Origin: Boesenbergia rotunda
Taxonomy: Eukaryota; Streptophyta; Magnoliopsida; Zingiberales; Zingiberaceae
Length of the DNA: 64,000 nucleotides
Assembly (NCBI GenBank): GCA_024364735.1
Contig: JAGFNQ010000290.1
Location: 347,302 to 411,301, forward strand
Direction of reading: 5' to 3'
Below the pieces are notes generated by a model. It did no database searches, was not told the DNA's origin, and saw only the letters and a program-made list of their open reading frames with translations. The translations under genes were made by a program, and so were the position numbers. This document shows positions 12,283 through 23,179 of this stretch, one piece after another. Position 1 is the stretch's first letter, and the number at the start of each line of letters is the position of its first letter.

Positions 12283-13152
12283 CGGCAATTTACCAAAGGG
12301 CGTACCGAAGAATACGTATTTACCAAACGGTGTCTTATGGTTTCATTTTCACCAAAGGGCACACTTAATAATAGTAAACTTCCTCTTATACCCCTCCTGT
12401 CAATCAAGTACTGCATGCAATTCTCTTTCCCTGTCTCTTTCTCTTTGTCAGTAAAGAATTTCGAGATGTACCATAAAAAGATGTTCCTTTATATTTTGAT
12501 AATAATATTATGGAATCTTTTTCAAAATAAAAAAATATTGAAATTAATTAAAATATTTTTATTAAATTAAAACTAAAAAACATTTCAGTCGGCCAGGTTG
12601 GGCCTGAAATGGTTCCATTTCAGGCCCAACGTGGGCCTGAAATGTTTCCATTTCAAGCCCAACGTGCCCAATATTAAGGGTCTTTTCTCGATTCTTTGAT
12701 ATTACATTTTAACACCTCGGAGAAGTCCAAATAAACAATGGATAGCAAATTTGAACTCCTTGTAAACTCAGAAATCCACAGGAACTGAAATTTTTACAAT
12801 CGGAGCTCTCTAGGTCAATCAGTGGCCTTTTGGAGTCATTGGTGCCTGAAATGTTTCATTTCAGGCCCACGTTGGGCCTGAAATGTTTCATGTCAGGCCC
12901 AACGTGGGCCTGAAATTTTTCCATTTCAGACCCCAATTACTCCAAAAGGCCACTGATTGACCTAGAGAGCTCCGATTGTAAAAATTTCAATTCCTGTGGA
13001 TTTCTGAGGTTATAAGGAGTTCAAATTTGCTATCCATTATTCATTTGGACTTCTACGAGGTATTAAAATGTAATAATGAAGAATCGAGAAGAAATCACAC
13101 ATTAGGCCTTTTAGGGTCATTGGGCCTGAAATGGTTGGACACCTATTGCATT

Positions 13153-14235
13153 GGTGATATCTAATATATAGATGTTTGGACACCTAAAATATCATCTCCT
13201 ACCTCTGACCTCTCTATTCATATGGAATTTTCAGAAATCCAGATATGGGAGGTCCATCAGTGGGTTTTGGTCAAAACTCACTGATATTTCTAAACTACTC
13301 CTATTTGATTGGTGATATCTAATATATAGATGTTTGGACACCTAAAACATCATCTCCTACCTCTACCCTCTCTATTCATATGGAGTTTTCAGAAATCCAG
13401 ATATGGGAGGTCCATCAGTGAGTTTTGATCAAAACTCACTGATATTTCTAAACTACTCCTATTTGATTGGTGATATCTAATATATAGATGTTTGGACACC
13501 TAAAACATCATCTCCTACCTCTACCCTCTCTATTCCTATGGAGTTTTCAGAAATCCAGATATGGGAGGTCCATCAGTGAGTTTTGAACAAAACTCACTGA
13601 TATTTCTAAACTACTCCTATTTGATTGGTGATATCTAATATACAGATGGTTGGACACCTAAAACATCATCTCGTACCTCTAAACTCTCTATTCGTATAGA
13701 ATTTTCAGAAATCCAGATATGGGAGGTCCATCAGTGAGTTTTGATCAAAACTCACTGATATTTCTAAACTACTCCTATTTGATTGGTGATATCTAATATA
13801 TAGATGTTTGGACACCTAAAACATCATCTCCTACCTCTACCCTCTCTATTCATATGGAGTTTTCAGAAATCCAGATATGGGAGGTCCATCAGTGAGTTTT
13901 GATCAAAACTCACTAATATTTCTAAACTACTCCTATTTGATTAGTGATATCTAATATACAGATGGTTGTACACCTAAAACATCATCTCGTACCTCTAAAT
14001 TCTCTATTCATATGGAATTTTCAGAAATCCTGATATGGGAGATCCATCAGTGAGTTTTGACCAAAACCCACTGATATTTCTAAACTACTCCTATTTGATT
14101 GGTGATATCTAATATATAGATGTTTGGACACCTAAAACATCATCTCCTACCTCTAACCTCTTTATTCATATGGAATTTTCAGAAATCCAGATATGGGAGG
14201 TCCATCAGTGAGTTTTGACCAAAACTCAGTGGGTT
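13153..14235 (+). repeat. MULE1 left array: 158-bp tandem units
   Basis: Units begin at GGTGATATCTAATATATAG (or variants) at 13153, 13311, 13469, 13627, 13785, 13943 and 14101: six full units and one partial, every interval exactly 158 bp. Each unit contains a smaller palindrome (GAGTTTTGATCAAAACTC). Units differ only by substitutions. Confidence 0.95.
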
Positions 14236-16115
14236 TTCAGAAATATCAGTGGGTTTTGGTCAAAACTCACTGATGGACCTCCCATATCTGGATTTCTGAA
14301 AACTCCATATGAATAGAGAGGGTAGAGGTAGGAGATGATGTTTTAGGTGTCCAAACATCTATATATTAGATATCACCAATCAAATAGGAGTAGTTTAGAA
14401 ATATCAGTGAGTTTTGATCAAAACTCACTGATTGACCTCCCATATCTGGATTTCTGAAAATTCTATACGAATAGAGAGTTTAGAGGTACGAGATGATGTT
14501 TTAGGTGTCCAACCATCTGTATATTAGATATCACCAATCAAATAGGAGTAGTTTAGAAATATCAGTGAGTTTTGTTCAAAACTCACTGATGGACCTCCCA
14601 TATCTGGATTTCTGAAAACTCCATAGGAATAGAGAGGGTAGAGGTAGGAGATGATGTTTTAGGTGTCCAAACATCTATATATTAGATATCACCAATCAAA
14701 TAGAAGTAGTTTAGAAATATCAGTGAGTTTTGATCAAAATTCACTGATGGACCTCCCATATCTGGATTTCTGAAAACTCCATATGAATAGAGAGGGTAGA
14801 GGTAGGAGATGATGTTTTAGGTGTCCAAACATCTATATATTAGATATCACCAATCAAATAGGAGTAGTTTAGAAATATCAGTGAGTTTTGATCAAAACTC
14901 ACTGATGGACCTCCCATATCTGGATTTCTGAAAATTCTATACGAATAGAGAGTTTAGAGGTACGAGATGATGTTTTAGGTGTCCAACCATCTGTATATTA
15001 GATATCACCAATCAAATAGGAGTAGTTTAGAAATATCAGTGAGTTTTGTTCAAAACTCACTGATGGACCTCCCATATCTGGATTTCTGAAAACTCCATAG
15101 GAATAGAGAGGGTAGAGGTAGGAGATGATGTTTTAGGTGTCCAAACATCTATATATTAGATATCACCAATCAAATAGGAGTAGTTTAGAAATATCAGTGA
15201 GTTTTGATCAAAACTCACTGATGGACCTCCCATATCTGGATTTCTGAAAATTCTATACGAATAGAGAGTTTAGAGGTATGAGATGATGTTTTAGGTGTCC
15301 AACCATCTGTATATTAGATATCACCAATCAAATAGGAGTAGTTTAGAAATATCAGTGAGTTTTGTTCAAAACTCACTGATGGACCTCCCATATCTGGATT
15401 TCTGAAAACTCCATAGGAATAGAGAGGGTAGAGGTAGGAGATGATGTTTTAGGTGTCCAAACATCTATATATTAGATATCACCAATCAAATAGGAGTAGT
15501 TTAGAAATATCAGTGAGTTTTGATCAAAATTCACTGATGGACCTCCCATATCTGGATTTCTGAAAACTCCATATGAATAGAGAGGGTAGAGGTAGGAGAT
15601 GATGTTTTAGGTGTCCAAACATCTATATATTAGATATCACCAATCAAATAGGAGTAGTTTAGAAATATCAGTGAGTTTTGGTCAAAACTCACTGATGGAC
15701 CTCCCATATCTGGATTTCTGAAAACTCCATATGAATAGAGAGGGTAGAGGTAGGAGATGATGTTTTAGGTGTCCAAACATCTATATATTAGATATCACCA
15801 ATCAAATAGGAGTAGTTTAGAAATATCAGTGAGTTTTGATCAAAACTCACTGATGGACCTCCCATATCTGGATTTCTGAAAACTCCATATGAATAGAGAG
15901 GGTAGAGGTAGGAGATGATGTTTTAGGTGTCCAAACATCTATATATTAGATATCACCAATCAAATAAGAGTAGTTTAGAAATATCAGTGAGTTTTGACCA
16001 AAACCCACTGATGGACCTTCCATATCTGGATTTCTGAAAATTCCATATGAATAGAGAGGTTAGAGGTAGGAGATGATATTTTAGGTGTCCAAACATCTAT
16101 ATATTAGATATCACC
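14236..16115 (-). repeat. MULE1 right array: 158-bp tandem units, inverted
   Basis: Reverse-complement copies of the left-arm unit. The matching GATATCACC ends fall at 14377, 14535, 14693, 14851, 15009, 15167, 15325, 15483, 15641, 15799, 15957 and 16115, again exactly 158 bp apart: eleven full units and one partial. Sub-variants (CTATACG, CCATAGG, CCATATG) recur in blocks, a sign of multi-unit duplication. Confidence 0.95.
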
Positions 16116-17256
16116 AATGCAATAGGTGTCCAACCATTTCAGGCCCAATGACCCTAAAAGGCCTAATGTGTGATTTCTTCTCGATTCTTCATTATTACAT
16201 TTTAATACCTCGTAGAAGTCCAAATGAATAATGGATAGCAAATTTGAACTCCTTGTAACCTCAGAAATCCACAGGAATTGAAATTTTTACAATCGGAGCT
16301 CTCTAGATCAATCAGTGGCCTTTTGGAGTCATTGGGGCCTGAAATGGAAAAATTTCAGGCCCACGTTGGGCCTGAAATGGAAAAATTTTTCCATTTCAGG
16401 CCCCAATGACTCCAAAAGGCCACTGATTGACCTAGAGAGCTCCGATTGTAAAAATTTCAGTTCCTGTGGATTTCTGAGGTTACAAGGAGTTTAAATTTGC
16501 TATCCATTGTTTATTTAGACTTCTCCGAGGTGTTAAAATGTAATAATGAAGAACCGAGAAAACATCACGTTGGGCCTGAAATGGGCACGTTGGGCCTGAA
16601 ATAGAACTCGTGGGTCTGAAATGTTTCCATTTCAGGCCCACGTCCATTTCAGGCCCAACGTGGGCCTGAAATGTTTCCATTTCAGGCCCCAATGACTCCA
16701 AAAGGCCACTGATTGACCTAGAGAGCTCCGATTGTAAAAATTTCAGTTCCTGTGGATTTCTGAGGTTACAAGGAGTTCAAATTTGCTATCCATTGTTTAT
16801 TTGGACTTCTCCGAGGTGTTAAAATGTAATATCAAAGAATCGAGAAAAGACCCTTAATATTGGGCACGTTAGGCCTGAAATGGAAACATTTAAGGCCCAC
16901 GTTGGGCCTGAAATGGAACCATTTCAGGCCCAACGTGGCCGGCTGAAATGTTTTTTTGTTTTAATTTAATAAAAATATTTTAATTAATTTTAATATTTTT
17001 TTGTTTTGAAAAAGATTCCATAATATTATTATCAAAATATAAAGGAACATCTTTTTATGGTCCATCTCGAAATTCGTTACTGACAAAGAGAAAGAGAAAG
17101 GGAAAGAGAATTGCATGCAGTACTTGATTGACAATAGGGGTATAAGAGGAAGTTTACTAAAATATGTGCGCCCTTTGGTAACATTGAAACCATGGTACAC
17201 CTTTTGGTAAATACCTATTCTTGGGTACGCCCTTTGGTAAATTGCCGTATAATCTT

Positions 17257-17325
17257 TTATACTACACGAGATGCTTGATTTAGACCATAGAATATTTTTG
17301 TTAAATTTAAATACATGATTCATAC
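17257..17325 (-). pseudogene. Copia element I: short RT piece between MULE1 and LTR H
   Basis: On the - strand this reads MNHVFKFNK then, after a frameshift, YGLNQASRV, the NHVFKLNKALYGLKQAPRAW region of Copia RT. It is the direct upstream neighbour of the sequence ending at 12273 and the direct downstream neighbour of that at 22054, so it bridges two independent insertions. Confidence 0.85.
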
Positions 17326-17841
17326 AGTCTTACAAGATTGAGGTGATTACTGGAGGGAGGATGAATAACCATTTTAAGAAATTACTTTAGGTTTTTCAAA
17401 GTAGAAATCGATTTGAAATCAAAGAGTAATAAAGTTAAAATAAAGCGTATCAAAAAAGGTGCACAAGTATATAATGTGGTTTTGTAACCCCATGCTCCAC
17501 AACCTAATGATTCGTTACGTGAATCACCCCTCGTCACAACACTTTTATTTTCTCCTTTTTAAAAATTTGTTAGAAGTGGAGAAACTTTTTATAATTTGGC
17601 TAAATAATACAATGCAAAAGCCAAAATATTGAAAAACAAAAAAAGCAAGCACTAATAATGGCAGCTTAAGTACCAAACGAGGAATGCTAAGGTTGTCTGA
17701 AAAATTAGATCTTTGTTGTCTGTGGAGAGCCTCTAAATGGTACCAAGGAAAGCTTTTGAAGGCTTGGTTGATATTTAATTTTATTGTATTGCTGTTCTGG
17801 ATGAGTTGCAGAGTCCCTTACATGTCATTGCAAAAAGTTGC

Positions 17842-18892
17842 TGATCCTGTTGCGAAGTGAGTTGGACACCCCTACAACTGAGTGAGTCTCCGGGAAGGGC
17901 GAGGTCGCTGAGGTGGTCTAACAAGCTGGATCGCCTTTGGCCTACAAGACAAAGACAGTTAGAACCTGCCGGGAAAAGTTCCCGGCCAGGTACTCCGACG
18001 GCCGAGTCAGTACTCGACGGTGGTTATGGAAAGCAATAGAACAGTATGAAATTGCACTATCGCACGTACCTGAGCAATGCGGAGTGAGGAGGCTTATATA
18101 GCCGGGGAAGCTGATAGCTCCTGCCCCGCCTACCACCTGTTGTCATATAGCGATGACAAGGTAACGTATGACCAGAGGTGGCAGGATAAAGTAGCACATG
18201 CTGTATTAAGGAAAGGGACACTGCCAACTTAAGGGTTGGCGTCGTTGGACGCCGCTTGGCCTGACATCAGGGTATGTGAGCTTGGTACGAGGGGACAGGA
18301 TATGACAGGGAAATCAATATCTCGGCGAGATATCTCTCACTTGGTACCAGGATGGCTTCAGTCCTGCGCCAACCTCGTACAACTTCTGGTATCCTGGTGT
18401 CAGGGAGTGGTTGTGCCGACTGAGAGCATTGAGGGATGAGGCCGATTGAGGGCCTGTGAGGGTGCCGACTGGGGGCACTAAGGGACGAGGCCGACTGAGG
18501 GCCTATGAGGGTGCCGACTGGGGGCACTAAGGGACGAGGCCGACTGAGGGCCTGTGAGGGTGCCGACAGGGGGCACTAAGGGATGAGGCCGACTGAGGGC
18601 CTATGGGGGTGCCGACTGGGGGCACTAAGTAACGCCTCCTCCAATTTGGGCTTACCCCCAGAGCGTGGGCCGTCAAGCATCGGCGGGGAGCCAAACTGGG
18701 AGGGGTATTAAAGCATAAACCTCCGACTATAGCTTAACCTGATACTAACGATCCTAGGCTTCCACGCGTCAATTTAGGGGCCTGGGTCTGACTGACACCC
18801 ATCCGACGGGTCGGTACAACCCCCTAACCCTCTTCCTTCTGACTGTGCGCCAGGCTACCGGGCCAGGCTACACGCCAGCTGGCCCGAGATCA
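17842..18892 (-). repeat. 3' LTR of element E (left copy)
   Basis: 1,051 bp. It contains a tandem array at about 18418-18630 of a roughly 47-bp unit alternating AGGCCGACTGAGGGCCT and GTGCCGACTGGGGGCAC, each able to form a 5-bp stem. A - strand TATA box (CTATATAAG) lies at 18093-18101. Confidence 0.88.
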
Positions 18893-19370
18893 TAAGCATC
18901 CCCCTCAAGACTAGTCGAAGGAGGCATGAAGTCCGACTGACTGGACCTCAACTCTGGCTCGAGCCTGGCGCACCCCTCGGAAACCGGGCATATCTTCTCA
19001 TTGATTGCTGCCTGTATGGCGCAAGACTCGCGACCCCACGCCATTTGCTCTCACACACCAGCGAGCGTGCCCTTGGCCTTCGCAAGTGTTCTACCCATGT
19101 ATGTGCTCTGCCATCACACACATTACCCGAGCCCGATCAGACGGCTCTGGAGGGGTCACACGTTTCTCCCGGTTCCTCATCAAACGACTGGCGTTCCTTG
19201 CCTATTCCCCTAAGTAAGCCTTGCGTCTGCTTGTTCTTCTCCATGCGTTCGAAACCTATCGTCGTTCTCCGCCGCTTTCAATGCAACTAGGGCTCAGACA
19301 TCTACTCCTCCTCGACTTTCCTCCGGTGACTCCATCCGACAGTTAGCTTCCCTCCTTCTAGTGCCAAAAT

Positions 19371-20419
19371 TGATCCTGTCGCGAAGTGAGTTGGACGCCC
19401 CTATAGCTGAGTGAGTCTCCGGGGACGGCGAGGTCGCTGAGGTGGTCTAACGAGCTGGGTCGCCTCTGGCCTGCAAGACAAAGACCGTTAGAACCCGCCG
19501 GGAAAAGTCCCCGGCCAGGCACTCCGACGGTCAAGTCAGTACTCGACGGTGGCGATGGAAAGCAATAGAACAGTATGAAATTGCGCTATCGTGCGTACCT
19601 GAGCAATGCAGAGTGAGGAGGCTTATATAGCCGGGGAAGCTGACATCTCCTGCCCAGCCTGCCACCTGTTTTCATATAGCGAAGACAAGGTAATGTATGA
19701 CCAGAGGTGGCAGGATAAAGTAGCGCATGCTGTATTAAGGAAAGAGGCACTGTCAACTTAAGGGTTGGTGTCGTTGGACGCCGCTCGGCCTGACTTCAGG
19801 GTATATGAGCTTGGTACAGAGGGACAGGATATGACAGGGAAATCAATACCTCGGCGAGATATCTGTCACTTGGTACTAGGATGACTTCAGTCCTGCACCG
19901 ACCCCGTACAGCTTCTGGTATCCTAGTGTCAGGGAGTGGTTGTGCCGACTGATGGCATTGAGGGATGAGGCCGATTGAGGGCCTGTAAGGGTGCCGACTG
20001 GGGGCACTAAGGGACGAGGCCGATTGAGGGTCTGTGAGGGTGCTGACTGGGGGCACTAAGGGATGAGGCCTACTGAGGGCCTATGAGGGTGCCGACAGAG
20101 GGCACTAAGGGATGAGGCTGACTGAGGTCCTGTGGGGGTGCTGACTGGGGGCACTAAGTAACGCCTCCTCCGATTTGGGCTTACCCCCGAGAGTGGGCCG
20201 CCACGCATCGGCGAGGAGCCAAACTGGGAGGGGTATTAGAGCATAAACCTCCGACTAGAGCTTAACCTGATACTAACGATCCTGGGCTTCCATGCGTCAA
20301 TTTAGGGGCCTGGGTCTGACTGACACCCATCCGACGGGCCAGTACAGCCCCTAACCCTCTTCCTTCTGACTGGGCGCCAAGTTGCCGGGCTAGGCTACAC
20401 GCCAGCTGGCCTGGGATCA
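19371..20419 (-). repeat. 5' LTR of element E (right copy)
   Basis: 1,049 bp. The same tandem array occurs at about 19938-20155 and the - strand TATA box (CTATATAAG) at 19622-19630. The TATA box probably drives the element RNA. Confidence 0.88.
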
Positions 20420-20452
20420 GTTGCATTATGTCGACTAGATTGAGATAATTGA

Positions 20453-20667
20453 GGGGGCGCTTAGTATATATTCAGCAATGGGAATGGTAATGAATTTTGA
20501 TTGAGGGATTTATGAGTTTAGTGATAACCTAGTGGGGGTTGGATTATCAAATCAAGGGTATCATATCCATATTTTAATTTCGATTTTTATATACCAAACA
20601 TCATAAATAAAAATGAAATAGATTTCATTTCCATTTTCACCTTCTAAATCAGCTTATCAAGCGCCCC
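20453..20667. mobile_element. MITE, PIF/Harbinger-like
   Basis: 215 bp with inverted ends GGGGGCGCTTAG and (complement of the right end) GGGGCGCTTGAT, and TGA on both sides (20450-20452, 20668-20670) as a 3-bp duplication. Internal GGGAATGG and CATTTCCATTTTC stretches are also complementary. Non-coding. The superfamily call rests on the 3-bp duplication and GGGG terminus only. Confidence 0.55.
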
Positions 20668-21802
20668 TGATTGTTTGTTATCTAGCTATGGTAGTTATTT
20701 AAAACTTGGTTGACCACTTTGCCCATCTGGTCAACGAACCCATCCAATTGGCTACCACGTGTACTACAACATATGCATCGACTCTTAAATTTTTATTGTT
20801 CATGTGGTTGACCAACCCGGATAATTTTTACTGATCTACGTTTATCCTCTCGCTTCATCCGTTGTTGACCCAACATATGCTGGATCATTATTGTTCATTT
20901 GGTCTACTAACTTGGATAACTTTTGAGGATGGGATTTTATTGGTGATTGTTTTCCTTGGCCATGTTTATTAGCAGCTGATTGGGCTATCCAAGTAAACAA
21001 TTATTGTTCATTTGGTCGACCAACTTTGCATAACTTTATCCATTTCTCTGGTAGTTGACTTGACTTTTGGTCGACCACCAAGCATTATCTGCTCGATTGA
21101 CTCTGGCCAAAATAGAATTAAACAAAATTGAATAGTTTTCTTTACAATTGATTGATTGCTGCAATTTCTTCAACAAAAAATTCTATATTTCGAAATAAAC
21201 AAGTATGAAAAGATGAATACATTTGAGTAGTAACAAATTGTTATTGTTCTACCATTATTATGACTCAAAAGACAAATATAATGAAATAGTTTGCTATAGT
21301 TTAGTTGACACTAGTCAACTGCCATATTGACGTTTGACTTTGAAACACCTATTGGTTTTTAGATAAGTCAATCGCCAAGATTGCAAAGATTACCCTTTCC
21401 TAGATTAAGATATGTTCCTTCACAAACTTTTTTGCCAAAAGATCCTCTCGTGGACTTCTTGCCTTTTCTTGCTATTTGGTCATCCGTACCTATCAAGATT
21501 TCTTACCTTTGCCAAATATCTAGTCTTGACCCATTTTGAATTTTCTATCTTGTCAAATATTTGAACCACTTAGACTTTCTACTTGTCAAATATTTGTTTC
21601 ACCTAATTCATTTGGACTTCCTCCCTTATTAAATATCTAGCCCACTTGACCTATTCAAACTTCCTACCTTACCAATATGTGATCCACCTAATTCATTTGG
21701 GCTTTCCTTGCTTGTAAAGTTTCATGTACCTATATAGACTTGACACATATGTTATATCACACATAGACTAATTTTAAATCCTTTGTCATACATCAAAATT
21801 CT

Positions 21803-22001
21803 AATAACTAAAGACGATTCGCTCATCTCAACACTCTCGCCAACCCGTCCCAGGGCCAACACGGAGGAGGTAAATCACGAGGGCTACTAACCTAGATAGT
21901 GACTAGCTCATGAAGGAGGGTAGACACCTAACTTCGCTAAGATTTGACCTCTAGATCTCATGGTGGCAACGTCTCATACGCTAGTGTCATCCCGTGGGGA
22001 C
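21803..22001 (-). mobile_element. tRNA-derived SINE 2 (- strand)
   Basis: 199 bp flanked by a perfect 16-bp duplication CATACATCAAAATTCT (21787-21802 and 22002-22017). On the - strand it begins near GGTCCCCACGGGATGACAC, with a weak A box and a B-box-like AGGTCAAATCTTAG about 50 bases on. There is no poly(A) tail; the 3' end is TTTAGTTATT. It is a different family from SINE 1. Confidence 0.75.
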
Positions 22002-22053
22002 CATACATCAAAATTCTGATTTGATTTGCTATGCTACCTATACTAACAAGTCT

Positions 22054-23165
22054 AATTTTTAAAATCCTGATGATAGTTAAACGTAGACTACTTCTATGAA
22101 TCCATCTAAGAATACAAATTTGACATTCATTTGGTACACTTGAAGTTTTTATGGGCCCATATATGCTAGTATCATTCTAATCGATTCAAGTTTTGCTATA
22201 GGGGCATATATTTCATGATAATATAGTCCTTCAACTTGACTAAAATCGTAAGCAACTAATAGTGCTTTGTTCCTTGTTACATTTCCTTTATTGTCTAATT
22301 TGTTTTTAAATAGTCATTTAGTATCGACAATAGTTTTACCTTAAGTTGTGGTACTAAATCTCATACTTAGTTTGTTTCAACTTGAATCAATTCTTCTTGC
22401 TTTTTATTACCGAATCAGGGTCAAGTAATACTTCATCTATGGTCTTAGGCTCAAGCGTAGAGATTAGACACTTAATTTTCTAAGTTTCTATTAAATGATC
22501 TAGTTCTTACTTGTTGAGTTATATCACCTAAAATGTGTTCAAGTGGAAGACTAGAGGCTATTCATTATAGCCTAATAGATTGAGGTTCATTTGCTGTAAT
22601 TTCTTCGATAGGTTGAGTTTCAATTTCCTCTTTTATTTTGGGGTTTAACTCGTCCTTCTAAGGGTTAGATTATTTAATTCAATCTCGATTTGTTTATTTA
22701 AGCCTTGATCTATTTGAGATTTTCTTTATTATTACTTCATTGAAAATTACATTTGCAGATTCTTTAATTCATCGGCTTGTGATTAAGTATCCAATGAAGA
22801 TTCCTTTATTAGATTTAGCAAAAGATCTCTAGATTATCTTTTGTATTTAGAGTGTAGATTTATAGTCAAACATTCTTAAGTATTTTATTGATAATGATTT
22901 GTTATGGTATATTTCTAAGGGTGCTTTTGTTAGAAATTTATTTATCTAAACCCTATTTTGGACATAACATGCGACATTAATTACCTCAGCAAAAAAGTAA
23001 TTAGAGAGCAAATATTAATTTAACATTGTTTTAGGTAGAGCTTGGTCTCTCCTTTCCACAAACTCCCCTTTATTGTGGAGTTCTCGGACATGAGATCTTA
23101 TGTTAATACCTATTTTCTAGATAAAATCTAGTGAACAAATTGTTTTTAAATTCACCTCATGATCA
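22054..23165 (-). pseudogene. Copia element I: integrase 3' part and start of reverse transcriptase
   Basis: The - strand translation gives RIQNDHEVNLK (integrase core region), HNKGEFVERRDQALPKTM, AEVINVACYVQNRV, later a WVFKNKLDNKGNVTRNKA-like stretch, YAPIAKLESIRMILAY and VKFVFLDGFIE, that is, the integrase tail and RT start of a SIRE-like Copia. Many stops. It ends at the LTR H duplication and continues at 17325. The right edge abuts the putative Gypsy LTR at 23180. Confidence 0.75.
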
Positions 23166-23179
23166 TTTTGTATTCTTTT

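Larger units (their letters stand above)
12283..17247. mobile_element. MULE1: 4,965-bp foldback Mutator-like element, no coding capacity
   Basis: The ends are perfect inverted repeats starting CGGCAATTTACCAAAGGG (left 12283; right end complementary at 17247), flanked by the 9-bp duplication TATAATCTT. The whole element is one long imperfect palindrome with its centre near 14236. Each arm has: a terminal segment; GGGCCTGAAATG/CATTTCAGGCCC hairpin clusters (12590-12930; 16330-16940); a subterminal block GGATAGCAAATTTGAACTCC that recurs inverted within each arm; and an internal tandem array of a 158-bp unit. There is no transposase, so it must depend on a relative such as MULE2. It is inserted in the RT of Copia element I, whose frame resumes across it. 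Confidence 0.92.
17842..20419 (-). mobile_element. Non-coding LTR retrotransposon E with 478-bp interior
   Basis: Two LTRs (17842-18892 and 19371-20419) begin TGATCC and end GATCA. They flank only 478 bp of interior with no retroviral-type protein. A perfect duplication GTTGC lies at 17837-17841 and 20420-20424. A purine-tract complement (CCCCCTC, 18901-18907) next to the left LTR and a TTTTGGCACTAG-like primer region next to the right LTR place it on the - strand. This is a TRIM/LARD-like non-autonomous element, probably of Gypsy origin given the TTTTGGC start. Confidence 0.88.
17331..22048 (-). mobile_element. Solo LTR H (- orientation), expanded by nested insertions
   Basis: Flanked by AGTCT on both sides (17326-17330 and 22049-22053). 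On the - strand it starts TGTTAGTATAGG and ends CTTGTA (CA expected, apparently mutated). Near its end it has the CCTCCCTCC block seen at the ends of other LTRs here. With E, the MITE and the SINE removed, about 1.7 kb remains, a normal LTR size. No pol or gag is inside. Part of it (about 20700-21090) carries repeated TTGGTCGACCAA-type palindromes. When H is excised, the Copia I frame reads through (GF-KLD-MNHVFK). Confidence 0.75.

Noticed and set aside
13153..16115. Regular direct repeats resembling a CRISPR array
   Set aside because: Units are 158 bp, contiguous with no unique spacers, arranged in two inverted arrays inside a transposon with a 9-bp duplication in a plant genome.
16961..17323. 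- strand ORF of 120 codons as a gene
   Set aside because: It fuses a Copia RT scrap (17257-17323) to the right terminal segment of MULE1; a chance fusion across an insertion junction.
19001..19290. Three overlapping + strand ORFs
   Set aside because: They lie in the non-coding interior of element E with all frames open; no homology recognised.
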